This document shows, in pieces, positions 1 to 6,940 of a stretch of 15,359 nt of DNA. Numbering within the stretch: position 1 is the stretch's first letter; every line of letters starts with the position of its first letter. A program made the translations under genes and the position numbers. Below the pieces are notes generated by a model, which was given only the letters and a program-made list of their open reading frames with translations, was not told the DNA's origin and made no database searches. Origin of the DNA: Synechococcus sp. HW_metabat.54 (GTDB lineage Bacteria > Cyanobacteriota > Cyanobacteriia > PCC-6307 > Cyanobiaceae); the NCBI GenBank assembly GCA_018623675.1, contig JAAZVJ010000004.1, positions 1 to 15,359 of the forward strand. The letters run 5' to 3'.

Positions 1-20
1 ACCCCGCCAATCGGCGGGGT
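1..20 (-). terminator. Putative terminator of psbB-psbT
   Basis: Perfect 8-bp inverted repeat, ACCCCGCC (1-8) and GGCGGGGT (13-20), around a 4-nt loop. It lies 18 bp past the psbT stop. A minus-strand U-run would fall left of base 1, outside the window, so terminator identity is inferred from stem strength and position. Confidence 0.6.
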
Positions 21-38
21 TGTTGACTCAAACCTTGA

Positions 39-134
39 TCACTTACCAATCTTCGGGGGATCGCGGAACGCGATCGCAAAGAAGAGGGTGGCAATCGCCA
101 AGGTGAGGATGAGGATGTAAGCGAAGCTTTCCAT
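39..134 (-). CDS. psbT: Photosystem II reaction centre protein PsbT
   Basis: A 31-residue protein beginning [10 protein letters not shown] and ending FRDPPKIGK, which matches the usual PsbT length and sequence pattern. It has one transmembrane helix (about residues 3-23) and a short, charged, stroma-facing tail. PsbT sits at the dimer interface of the photosystem II core and helps stabilise the acceptor side; that role is family knowledge. The ATG is preceded by a good AAGGAGA ribosome site (complement of 141-147). The gene follows psbB by 21 nt on the same strand, the standard psbB-psbT operon order, and is followed by a hairpin at 1-20. Confidence 0.96.
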   Translation of the reverse strand: MESFAYILILTLAIATLFFAIAFRDPPKIGK

Positions 135-155
135 CGAAAATCTCCTTGAGGGCGA

Positions 156-1715
156 TCAGCTGAGAGGGGTGCCTGCAGGGGGCACGTAGCCCTCTGGCAG
201 TCGACGGGTGGATTTGTCACCCAGCTTCTGGAACAGGCCGAACTCAACCTGTTCGCCGAGGTCGGGATCCACACCGGCGAACACGTCGCGATAGAGGGTC
301 CGTGCACCGTGCCAGATGTGTCCGAAGAAGAACAGCAGCGCGAAGCAGGCGTGCCCGAAGGTGAACCAGCCGCGAGGTGAACTGCGGAAGGTGCCGTCAG
401 AGTTGTAGGTCTCGCGATCGAACTCGAACGCTTCGCCGAGTTGAGCTTTGCGGGCCAGTCGCTTCACGTCAGAAGGATCAGTGAAGGTTTGGCCGTCAAG
501 TGCGCCGCCATAAACCTTGGCAGTCACGCCTTGCTGCTCGAAGGAGTACTTCGCTTCAGCACGACGGAAAGGAATGTCGGCACGAACGATGCCCTCATTG
601 TCTTCGAGCACCACAGGGAAGTTCTCGAAGAAGTTGGGGAGGCGACGAACCTGAAGATCACGACCTTCCTTGTCAGTGAAGGAGATGTGACCAACCCAAC
701 CGGTGGGGAGTCCATCACCATTCACCATCGGACCAACGCGGAACAGGCCACCCTTGGCAGGGCTGTTGCCCACGTAGTCATAGAAGGCGAGCTTTTCGGG
801 GATTGCCGCGTAAGCCGCTTCAACCGATGAGCCTTCATCCAGAGCGGTCTGAACGCGACGGTTGATTTCGGTCTTGAAGTAGCTCTGGTCCCACTGATAG
901 CGGGTAGGGCCAAACAGCTCGACAGGTGTGGCAGCGGAGCCGTACCACATCGTTCCAGCCACGATGAACGCTGCAAAGAACACTGCAGCGATCGCGCTGG
1001 AGAGCACCGTTTCAATGTTGCCCATACGCAGAGCCTTATAGAGACGCTCAGGTGGGCGAGTGCTGATGTGGAAAACACCAGCAACGATGCCAACGATGCC
1101 AGCTGCGATGTGGTGGGCAACGATGCCACCAGGATTAAAGGGGTTAAATCCTTCGGGTCCCCATGCCGGCTGAACAGCCTCGAGGTGACCTGTTAATCCG
1201 TAGGGGTCAGAAATCCACATTCCTGGTCCGAAGACCCCAGTGAGGTGGAAAGCGCCAAAACCGAAGCAGCCCAGACCTGCAAGCAGGAGGTGGATGCCGA
1301 AAATTTTGGGAAGATCAAGGGCGGGCTCGCCGGTGCGAGGGTCCTGCCAGATCTCGAGATCCCAGTAGGTCCAGTGCCAGATGGCGGCCAGCATCAAGAG
1401 GCCGCTGAAAATGATGTGAGCAGCCGCGACGCCTTCAAAGCTCCAGAAGCCGGGATCAACACCGGTTTCGCCGGTGATGCTCCAGCCTCCCCAGCTCCCG
1501 GTCACACCGAGGCGGGCCATGAAGGGCATCACAAACATGCCCTGACGCCACATCGGATTCAGAACTGGATCCGAGGGGTCGAAAATGGCGAGTTCGTAAA
1601 GAGCCATCGAGCCGGCCCAGCCGGCAACGAGGGCGGTGTGCATGAGGTGCACGGCCAGGAGTCGGCCGGGGTCGTTAATAACGACTGTGTGCACCCGATA
1701 CCAGGGCAATCCCAT
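156..1715 (-). CDS. psbB: Photosystem II CP47 chlorophyll-binding apoprotein
   Basis: Encodes 519 residues starting [20 protein letters not shown], the hallmark CP47 N-terminus, and is of normal length. CP47 is the inner antenna of photosystem II: it binds chlorophyll a and carotenoid in the thylakoid membrane and passes excitation to the D1/D2 reaction centre. Visible features are histidine-containing hydrophobic helices (chlorophyll ligands), the large lumenal loop between helices five and six (roughly residues 260-448), and the last helix with its histidine pattern from about residue 449 ([10 protein letters not shown]). The ATG at 1715 fixes the conserved N-terminus. psbT follows in the same operon. 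The divergent neighbour is a ferredoxin-like gene. I see no truncation or frameshift. Confidence 0.99.
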   Translation of the reverse strand: MGLPWYRVHTVVINDPGRLLAVHLMHTALVAGWAGSMALYELAIFDPSDPVLNPMWRQGMFVMPFMARLGVTGSWGGWSITGETGVDPGFWSFEGVAAAHIIFSGLLMLAAIWHWTYWDLEIWQDPRTGEPALDLPKIFGIHLLLAGLGCFGFGAFHLTGVFGPGMWISDPYGLTGHLEAVQPAWGPEGFNPFNPGGIVAHHIAAGIVGIVAGVFHISTRPPERLYKALRMGNIETVLSSAIAAVFFAAFIVAGTMWYGSAATPVELFGPTRYQWDQSYFKTEINRRVQTALDEGSSVEAAYAAIPEKLAFYDYVGNSPAKGGLFRVGPMVNGDGLPTGWVGHISFTDKEGRDLQVRRLPNFFENFPVVLEDNEGIVRADIPFRRAEAKYSFEQQGVTAKVYGGALDGQTFTDPSDVKRLARKAQLGEAFEFDRETYNSDGTFRSSPRGWFTFGHACFALLFFFGHIWHGARTLYRDVFAGVDPDLGEQVEFGLFQKLGDKSTRRLPEGYVPPAGTPLS

Positions 1716-1969
1716 GGGTCAGGTTCGGGGGAACGAAGCTGCTTGTGCAGCCAGACCCAGCGATCGTAAGGGGTGCTCCCTATTGATCGGGTCTTGCTGT
1801 CGTGAGCTGCAACGTGTTGTGGCATGGGGTTTGGCGATTCCATTGATCACCGGAGCCTGTGCTGCCCCTTGCTCATGGCTCCTGGCGTCAGTCTGGCCTC
1901 GGCTTCATTGCGGTTACAAAACGAAATGCCGGGGCTCACAATGGTGTCCTGTTTGAGCAGGTGCTGCCC
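1716..1969. promoter_or_regulatory. Divergent psbB / ferredoxin promoter region
   Basis: This 254-bp gap separates two diverging genes and must hold the psbB promoter and probably that of the ferredoxin-like gene. A TACGAT on the minus strand (complement of about 1765-1770) is a possible psbB -10 element, but no convincing -35 accompanies it. No convincing -10/-35 pair was found for the plus strand. Open frames crossing the gap lack protein-like sequence. Confidence 0.4.
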
Positions 1970-2449
1970 ATGCCCGTGATCCGATTCGTCCGTGAAGGGC
2001 GTGATGTGGAGTGTTATCCGGGCGAAAATCTCCGTGATGTGGCCCTGCGGGAAGGTGTGGAGCTCTATGGGCTGAAAGGGCGTCTTGGTAACTGCAATGG
2101 ATGTGGTCAGTGCATCACTTGCTTTGTTGAGATCCCGGGGAGTGATGGATCTGATGCGCTGACCCCAAGAACCAGTGTCGAGGAGGCCAAGCTCAAGCGC
2201 AGGCCTAATGAATGGCGCTTGGCGTGTCAAACGCTCGTGCAGCGCTCTGTTGTTGTGCTCACTAAGCCTCAAAGCGGCTTGGGTGATCGCGACGGCAAGG
2301 TCGCTGCCGCCTTGGCCCAAGAGCTCCCGGCTGGTCCTGTGGCTTGGCCTGTTGTTGAGGAGCCCGAAGGGGAGGATCAGGCCGATGAGGAACTGCCAGG
2401 TGGTCAAGAGCGTCAGCGGGAAGCTGCTACGCCCGATGACGAGGCCTAA
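1970..2449 (+). CDS. [2Fe-2S] ferredoxin-like protein with acidic C-terminal tail
   Basis: A 159-residue protein from ATG 1970, the start that gives a normal ferredoxin N-terminus ([20 protein letters not shown]). The frame is open further upstream, but that part is not ferredoxin-like. Residues 1-100 form the fold. Cluster ligands are C42, C48, C51 and C86, in C-x5-C-x2-C spacing plus a distal Cys, closer to the adrenodoxin/bacterial type than to plant PetF (C-x4-C-x2-C). An extra C45 creates a C-x2-C-x2-C-x2-C run. Residues about 101-159 are a proline-rich, acidic extension of likely disordered character. It presumably carries electrons, but the partner is unknown. It lies between psbB (divergent) and psbM, which hints at a photosystem-linked role; that is inference only. 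Confidence 0.88.
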   Translation: MPVIRFVREGRDVECYPGENLRDVALREGVELYGLKGRLGNCNGCGQCITCFVEIPGSDGSDALTPRTSVEEAKLKRRPNEWRLACQTLVQRSVVVLTKPQSGLGDRDGKVAAALAQELPAGPVAWPVVEEPEGEDQADEELPGGQERQREAATPDDEA

Positions 2450-2458
2450 GAGAAGCCC

Positions 2459-2490
2459 TCGGAAGGTCACCGAACGGTGATACCTTCCGA
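2459..2490 (+). terminator. Strong hairpin between ferredoxin gene and psbM
   Basis: Arms 2459-2467 and 2482-2490 pair over 9 bp (TCGGAAGGT with ACCTTCCGA). After a 2-nt bulge, CACC (2468-2471) pairs with GGTG (2476-2479), leaving a very small loop. No U-run follows (TTGCATCTTT), so it may be a weak terminator, a processing site, or a leader structure ending 18 nt before the psbM ATG. Confidence 0.6.
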
Positions 2491-2508
2491 TTGCATCTTT
2501 CATCAGCC

Positions 2509-2613
2509 ATGGAAACCAACGATCTCGGCTTTGTTGCCAGCCTCCTGTTCGTTCTGGTTCCAACGATTTTCCTGCTCATCCTGTACATCCAGACCAACAG
2601 CCGTCAGGGCTGA
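2509..2613 (+). CDS. psbM: Photosystem II reaction centre protein PsbM
   Basis: A 34-residue protein, [20 protein letters not shown] and on to a polar end (IQTNSRQG). The length, the N-terminal ET/D motif and a single transmembrane helix (about residues 6-27) fit PsbM. It is a low-molecular-weight subunit at the photosystem II dimer interface in the thylakoid membrane. The start is ATG 2509 without a strong Shine-Dalgarno; a conspicuous hairpin lies just upstream. It sits 59 bp after the ferredoxin-like gene on the same strand and converges on the universal stress protein gene. The sequence is unambiguous despite its small size. Confidence 0.95.
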   Translation: METNDLGFVASLLFVLVPTIFLLILYIQTNSRQG

Positions 2614-2624
2614 GCGTTGATGTA

Positions 2625-2654
2625 AGCCGGGCGGGGTTTATCCCCGCTCTGGCT
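2625..2654. terminator. Hairpin between convergent psbM and usp genes
   Basis: GCGGGG (2631-2636) pairs with CCCCGC (2642-2647) across a 5-nt loop. An outer helix, AGCCGG (2625-2630) with CTGGCT (2649-2654), includes one G-U pair. It overlaps the last codons and stop of the minus-strand usp gene. No T-tract is seen on either side, so its role as a shared terminator is inferred from convergent placement. Confidence 0.45.
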
Positions 2655-3486
2655 CTCGCACCAACATCACAGGTGCAGGAGCGTGCACTCGGATGTAGTC
2701 GCTCACTGAGCCTCCGAGCAATTTGTCGAGATCCACAAGGCCGCGAGCAACCAGTGGGCGTCGATCCTGAGAGGCGATCACGACTAGATCTGCGTTCGTT
2801 TCGGCTGCTGCTTTGCAAACGCCACGGCCAATATCAGCATCGGTGATGTGCATGGGTTTGAGGTCGACCCCGTAGCCGCGTGCACGTTGAACTGCAGCGT
2901 TCAGCAGCTCATCGCCTTTGCTTGAGGCACCCCTAGACGGTGCGAGATCTTGCCGGGCCACGTGAATGCCTGTCAGTTGCCCTCCTGGAATGTCGCGCAC
3001 CATCTCGCAGGCGAGTTTGAGGGCGTCATCGCCAACCCCAGTGCCATCAATAGCCACCAAGACGCGATTGACATGACGCACATAAAGGTCGTCGCGTACC
3101 AGAAGCATCGGTCTGGTTGAAAGCTGGAAGACGTATTGGCTGGTGCTGTTGGCCAGAATGGATTGAAGGCGTCCCAGCCCGCGCGATCCCATCACGATCA
3201 GATCCGCGTTCAACTCGTCCGCCACTTTCAGCACGGTTTGTTTGGCATCGCCGTTGCGGATGATCGAATTCACTTCGCTGGCGTCGAGGCCCATGCTGCC
3301 AATGGCCTTGGCCATCAGTGTTGCGGCCTCTCCCCAGTGCTCTTCAGAGCCCGCGCTTCCTTGTTCCGGCACGACATGGAGAAGGTTGATGCGAGCGGCC
3401 CGGAAACCGGGCAGATCTCGCAACATGCGAACCATTTCTTCCACATGCCCTGTTCCTGAATCGGCGATCAGCAGGTTCTTGAACAC
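2638..3486 (-). CDS. Tandem universal stress protein (two UspA domains)
   Basis: Encodes 282 residues from a GTG start, forming two consecutive UspA-type alpha/beta domains (about 1-131 and 139-277). Usp domains bind ATP through a G-x2-G-x9-G(S/T) signature. Here the first domain keeps GSRGLG (100-105) but has NSTS (113-116) where the second glycine is expected. The second domain keeps GGSVS (258-262) but has lost the first glycine pair (ASQDRR, 238-243). Each half thus carries a partial nucleotide site. The family is linked to stress tolerance; its cytoplasmic substrate or partner is unknown. It converges on psbM and diverges from the thioesterase gene. Confidence 0.9.
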   Translation of the reverse strand: MFKNLLIADSGTGHVEEMVRMLRDLPGFRAARINLLHVVPEQGSAGSEEHWGEAATLMAKAIGSMGLDASEVNSIIRNGDAKQTVLKVADELNADLIVMGSRGLGRLQSILANSTSQYVFQLSTRPMLLVRDDLYVRHVNRVLVAIDGTGVGDDALKLACEMVRDIPGGQLTGIHVARQDLAPSRGASSKGDELLNAAVQRARGYGVDLKPMHITDADIGRGVCKAAAETNADLVVIASQDRRPLVARGLVDLDKLLGGSVSDYIRVHAPAPVMLVREPERG

Positions 3487-3539
3487 GGTGTTGCTCTCGT
3501 TATGCAGCAGCCTATGGCGAGATTCCCGCCTCCTGAAGC

Positions 3540-3989
3540 TTGGTGACTGAGAGCGTTACGCCGAATCCCTGGCGCCTGTGCAAAAGGGTGTTGCCGCAAC
3601 ACACTGATCATGCAGGTGTGATGTGGCATGGGGCCTATGTGGCCTGGCTTGAGGAGGCTCGGGTCGAGGCCCTTGCGGCTGCTGGCATGCCCTACAGCCA
3701 GGTGTCTGAACAAGGGTTTGAGATGCCCGTCATTCGTTTGCAGATTCAGTACCGCAAGGCCTTGTCCCATGGGGATCAGGTGGTGTTGGAGAGTCATCCT
3801 CTGCCGCGACGAGGGGCGCGTTGGCCCTGGATCTCGCGGTTTTGCCTGCCTGATGGTTCCTGTGCGGCGGAGGCGGAAGTGGAGCTGGCATTGGTTCGAT
3901 TCGCCAATGGCAAGCGATCTCTAGTGCGCGATGCCCCAGCCCCCATCGCTGAAGCTCTTGGGGCCCTACAGCGCGGACCAGTGCAATAG
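3540..3989 (+). CDS. 4HBT-fold acyl-CoA thioesterase family protein
   Basis: About 149 residues with the hotdog 4-hydroxybenzoyl-CoA thioesterase signature near the N-terminus: QHTDHAG (20-26), containing the expected catalytic aspartate (D23), then MWHGAYVAWLEEAR, which aligns with the V-x-Y-H-x-x-Y-x-x-(F/W)-x-E-x-x-R pattern of YbgC-like enzymes. The family hydrolyses acyl-CoA or acyl-ACP thioesters. In cyanobacteria one 4HBT member is the DHNA-CoA hydrolase of phylloquinone synthesis; whether this is that enzyme cannot be told from sequence alone. The start is uncertain: TTG 3540, GTG 3543 (behind a weak GAAG) or a later GTG. It heads a plus-strand cluster and its 3' end overlaps dprA if that gene starts at 3931. 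Confidence 0.82.
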   Translation: MVTESVTPNPWRLCKRVLPQHTDHAGVMWHGAYVAWLEEARVEALAAAGMPYSQVSEQGFEMPVIRLQIQYRKALSHGDQVVLESHPLPRRGARWPWISRFCLPDGSCAAEAEVELALVRFANGKRSLVRDAPAPIAEALGALQRGPVQ

Positions 3990-5130
3990 TACAAGTGAAC
4001 TATGGCTGGTGCTTGTGAGGCGCGGGTGGTGGCTTTGGGCTCAATGTCCTGGACTTGGAGTTGTGCGCCTGCGGCAGTTGCAGCAGTTAGCCGCTGCTTT
4101 TGAGGTGGATCTGGAGGTGCTCTGGCACTGGCCTCTGCCCAAGCTCAGTGCTGCTCTGGCCTGGCCGCAAGGGGTGCTGCTGGCTGTCGATCGCCATCGC
4201 CGGAGCTGTGCTGCTTGCCAGACCTTGGCGATTCCCGATCAAGTGATCTTGCCGATGGATGACGCCTGGCCAGAGGGTTTCAGGCGTCTTGAGCGCCCGC
4301 CCTTGATGACCTTCTGGCAGGGAGATCAAGCGTTGCTGCCGCTTCTCTCTGCTGGTCAGGCAGTCGCGGTCGTTGGTTCCAGGCGTGCGTCGCGTCATGC
4401 CCTGCAAGCCGCGGAGCTTCTAGGTCGTGCCCTTGCCAGGGCTGGATGGCCCGTGGTTAGTGGCTTGGCGGAGGGGGTTGATGCCTCTGCTCACAAAGGA
4501 TGTTTGGCAGTTGGCGGGCAGCCTGTTGCTGTTTTGGGCACGCCTCTCAACCGTGCCTATCCCGCTGAACATCTGAATCTGCAAGCCCGTGTCGCGCAAC
4601 AAGGTTTGTTGCTGAGTGAGTTGTCTCCAGGAGCCCGGGTTCAGCGCTCGAGTTTTGCGCGACGCAACCGTCTGCTTGTGGCGATTGCCCGGCATGTGGT
4701 GGTGGTGGAGTGTCCAGAAGGCAGTGGTGCTCTGCTAACGGCTGAGGCTGCAGTGCGACAGGGGCGATCGCTATCCGTCATGCCCGCGGATGCTTTGCGT
4801 CCAGCGGCTCGAGGCAGTAACCGCTTGCTTCGTGAGGGAGCACAGCCCTTGCTGGATCCCGAGTCCTGGGTTGCTGGCCTTGGGATGGGGCCGTTGGCGA
4901 CTCCTTCAAGGGTGTCGACCACTCCAGAAAACAATGGCGTTTCGGCCCGAGCCAATCGCCTTGAGCATCACGATCCAGCCTTACTCGCGTTGTTGGATGA
5001 CGGAGCCAGTCTTCCTCAGCTGGCCCATGCGCTTCAACGGTCATCAGTCGCACTCGCTGAAGACCTGGTTCAGCTTGAGCTGGAAGGCGTTGTGGTGGCC
5101 GAGCCAGGAATGCGCTGGCGGCTTGCTTAG
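3931..5130 (+). CDS. dprA: DNA-processing protein DprA (Smf)
   Basis: Up to 399 residues. The Rossmann-like DprA domain spans about 105-315 with GSR (149-151), SGLAEGVDASAH (177-188), the GTP-x4-YP region (203-211), RRNRLL (244-249) and EGSGALLTA (263-271). A C-terminal winged-helix domain occupies about 340-399. DprA protects incoming single-stranded DNA and loads RecA during natural transformation. The ATG at 3931 makes a 59-nt overlap with the thioesterase gene and gives an N-terminus with no obvious homology. GTG 4009 or 4015, just before the conserved W-LWAQCPGLG helix-hairpin region, are plausible alternatives. It is 8 nt upstream of prmC, probably one transcript. Confidence 0.93.
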   Translation: MPQPPSLKLLGPYSADQCNSTSELWLVLVRRGWWLWAQCPGLGVVRLRQLQQLAAAFEVDLEVLWHWPLPKLSAALAWPQGVLLAVDRHRRSCAACQTLAIPDQVILPMDDAWPEGFRRLERPPLMTFWQGDQALLPLLSAGQAVAVVGSRRASRHALQAAELLGRALARAGWPVVSGLAEGVDASAHKGCLAVGGQPVAVLGTPLNRAYPAEHLNLQARVAQQGLLLSELSPGARVQRSSFARRNRLLVAIARHVVVVECPEGSGALLTAEAAVRQGRSLSVMPADALRPAARGSNRLLREGAQPLLDPESWVAGLGMGPLATPSRVSTTPENNGVSARANRLEHHDPALLALLDDGASLPQLAHALQRSSVALAEDLVQLELEGVVVAEPGMRWRLA

Positions 5131-5138
5131 CTGGAGCC

Positions 5139-6035
5139 ATGGCCATGACTCCGCTAAAGGGATCGGATTTGCTGGCTTGGCGTCGCCGATTGCTGGCGAC
5201 TGGGGGTAGGTCCGTCGACCTGGATTGGTTGCTCGACCTTGGTGGAGGGTTGCGCTGGGCCGAGTTGCAGAAATTGCAGCTGAATCCCGGTGAGATGGAG
5301 ATTCAGTTGGCTGTTTCCCTGGAGACTCTGGAAGACTTGTGGCAACGCCACCAGCAGCAGCAAGTGCCCTTGCAGCACCTGGTGGGCCGTTGCCCTTGGC
5401 GTGACCTGGAATTGGAGGTGACCTCGGATGCCTTGATCCCGCGTCAGGAAACCGAACTGCTGGTGGATCTCGCCTTGGCCAAGGCGGCTGAGTTCTCCAC
5501 TGCCTCCCTGGAAGCAGCCCTGCGTTGGGCTGATCTCGGCACTGGATCGGGAGCTGTGGCGGTTGCGCTGGCTCGTCACTTGCCCAAATGGTCAGGACAC
5601 GCTGTTGACTGCAGCCCCCAGGCTCTTGCTTTGGCGCGCCGCAATTTGGAGACCCTCGCTCCTGGGAATGGCTGTGAGTTGCATCAGGGCAGTTGGTGGG
5701 AGCCGCTGCGGCCCTGGTGGGGAGCCTTGCAGTTGGTGGTCTCCAACCCTCCTTATATTCCTGCCTCAGTGGTGGATGTGCTCGACCCTGTTGTGCGCGA
5801 TCACGAGCCTCGGCTTGCCTTGGATGGTGGTGTTGATGGTTTGGATTGTTGTCGTGCCCTCGTTGCTGAGGCCTGTGAGGCATTGGCTCCAGGGGGGTGG
5901 TTGCTGCTGGAGCATCACCACGACCAATCGGATCTGGTTTTGGATTTGATGGCGCGTGCTGGGCTTGAAAATGCCTGCGCCGCCCTCGACCTTGAAGGTG
6001 TGCCCCGTTTTGCGATGGGCCGTCGTGCAGGCTGA
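5139..6035 (+). CDS. prmC: Peptide chain release factor N5-glutamine methyltransferase PrmC
   Basis: Encodes 298 residues. The N-terminal helical domain (about 1-90) is followed by the linking motif LIPRQETE (99-106) and a class I SAM-methyltransferase domain with GTGSG (134-138) and the catalytic NPPY (203-206), which together are diagnostic for PrmC/HemK. The enzyme methylates the glutamine of the GGQ motif in release factors RF1 and RF2 and so improves termination of translation in the cytoplasm. The length is normal. The ATG at 5139 follows a TGGAG ribosome site; a second ATG at 5145 is possible. It is directly downstream of dprA and 28 nt upstream of the tsaC-type gene, in what looks like one operon. 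Confidence 0.95.
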   Translation: MAMTPLKGSDLLAWRRRLLATGGRSVDLDWLLDLGGGLRWAELQKLQLNPGEMEIQLAVSLETLEDLWQRHQQQQVPLQHLVGRCPWRDLELEVTSDALIPRQETELLVDLALAKAAEFSTASLEAALRWADLGTGSGAVAVALARHLPKWSGHAVDCSPQALALARRNLETLAPGNGCELHQGSWWEPLRPWWGALQLVVSNPPYIPASVVDVLDPVVRDHEPRLALDGGVDGLDCCRALVAEACEALAPGGWLLLEHHHDQSDLVLDLMARAGLENACAALDLEGVPRFAMGRRAG

Positions 6036-6063
6036 AGAGGTTCCTTGGGTTTCTGGCGAGGGC

Positions 6064-6663
6064 ATGGCTGATCAGCCTTCGATGCTTCGATCTGCACAAG
6101 CAATGGCCGACCATTTGCATGCGGGCGGAGCCGGTGTGATGCCGACTGACACGCTCCCGGCGCTTGTCGCAATTCCAGCCCATGCCAAACAGATCTGGAC
6201 GTTGAAGCAGCGCCCCGCTGAAAAGCCGCTGATCTTGATGGCCTCAACGTCGGAGCCGTTGCTGGCCCTCGCCACAGTGGAGGTGCGGAACGCTGCCCGT
6301 CCTCTCGTGGAACAGCACTGGCCTGGAGCCCTCACCTTGGTCGTGCCGTTGAGCAACGAGCCACTGGCTTGCGCGTTAGTGGATTGCCTTAACCCAGGAG
6401 CCACCACCTTGGGGCTGCGTGTGCCGGCGTGTGCGCAAGCCCGAGGCTTGATGGAGTGCACAGGCCCTTTGGCCACCACCAGCGCCAATCCCTCAGGAGA
6501 ACCACCAGCGCTCAATCCCGATCAGGCATCTCTTTATTTCCCTCAGGTGCCTCTCCTCGGCCCGCTCCCATGGCCCCAGCCGGGAGGCCAGGCCAGCACG
6601 GTGTTGGCCTGGGCTGGTGACGGTCGCTGGCAAACCCTGCGCCAAGGTGCTGTGATCCCTTAA
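6064..6663 (+). CDS. L-threonylcarbamoyladenylate synthase, TsaC/Sua5/YrdC family
   Basis: A 199-residue protein from ATG 6064, which follows a GCGAGGG purine stretch and does not overlap prmC. The frame is open upstream to 5956, but that part reads as prmC shadow. The YrdC fold is shown by PTDT (27-30), the KxR ligand motif (K48, R50) and SAN (140-142). The enzyme joins threonine, bicarbonate and ATP to give threonylcarbamoyl-AMP, the donor for t6A37 in ANN-decoding tRNAs. PTDT is followed by LPAL rather than the common VYGLG, so the active-site edge is divergent. It lacks the extra C-terminal Sua5 domain, so it is of TsaC size. A tRNA-Thr gene, a t6A substrate, lies nearby, probably by chance. 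Confidence 0.88.
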   Translation: MADQPSMLRSAQAMADHLHAGGAGVMPTDTLPALVAIPAHAKQIWTLKQRPAEKPLILMASTSEPLLALATVEVRNAARPLVEQHWPGALTLVVPLSNEPLACALVDCLNPGATTLGLRVPACAQARGLMECTGPLATTSANPSGEPPALNPDQASLYFPQVPLLGPLPWPQPGGQASTVLAWAGDGRWQTLRQGAVIP

Positions 6664-6683
6664 GCAGATCCCCCGCAGGCTCC

Positions 6684-6842
6684 ATGCTTTGGTTGATTGC
6701 ACTTGTGCTGGTGCTGCAAAGCCTTGGGGCCTGGATCCTGGGGCCGCTGGTGCGTGGTGGCACCACGTGGCTCAGCCTTAGTTGGATGCCTTGGCTTTTG
6801 CTGATTGTGGGCCTGTGGCTGTTTTCAGGCCGCAGGGATTGA
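6684..6842 (+). CDS. Small two-helix membrane protein, unknown function
   Basis: A 52-residue open frame from ATG 6684 to TGA. It reads as two hydrophobic helices (about residues 2-21 and 30-47) separated by a short PLVRGGTT turn, and ends in a basic tail (GRRD), an arrangement that suggests an inner- or thylakoid-membrane hairpin. It starts 20 nt after the tsaC-type stop on the same strand, so co-transcription is likely. There is no strong ribosome site. Its stop lies one base before the 3' end of the convergent tRNA-Thr gene. I do not recognise a family. Support comes from the composition (a clean two-helix profile, positive end) and operon position. Confidence 0.6.
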   Translation: MLWLIALVLVLQSLGAWILGPLVRGGTTWLSLSWMPWLLLIVGLWLFSGRRD

Positions 6843-6914
6843 AGCCGGCTAACGGATTTGAACCGATGGCCTTCGCTTTACAAAAGCGCTGCTCTACCGC
6901 TGAGCTAAGCCGGC
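6843..6914 (-). tRNA. trnT: tRNA-Thr (anticodon UGU)
   Basis: The complement folds as a complete cloverleaf of 72 nt. The acceptor GCCGGCT pairs with AGCCGGC, the D-arm is GCTC-AGCGGTA-GAGC, and the anticodon loop TTTGTAA places TGT at 34-36 (complement of 6880-6882). The T-arm contains TTCAAAT, and the discriminator base is U. The 3' CCA is not encoded. It lies 26 bp past the luxR-type gene on the same strand and abuts the small membrane-protein gene on the other strand. Confidence 0.96.
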
Positions 6915-6940
6915 AATTTGTGCACTTTACTGGCCAGCTC

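Noticed and set aside
1716..1969. NtcA-type GTA-N8-TAC operator near the psbB/ferredoxin gap
   Set aside because: I looked for it and found no matching pair with proper spacing.
1847..2563. A 238-codon minus-strand frame opposite the ferredoxin-like gene
   Set aside because: It has no recognisable domain and is antisense to a protein with a clear [2Fe-2S] motif.
5044..6183. A 379-codon minus-strand open frame opposite dprA/prmC
   Set aside because: The product is low-complexity, rich in Pro, Arg, His and Gln, and lies antisense to two clearly conserved enzymes. It is a GC-rich shadow frame.
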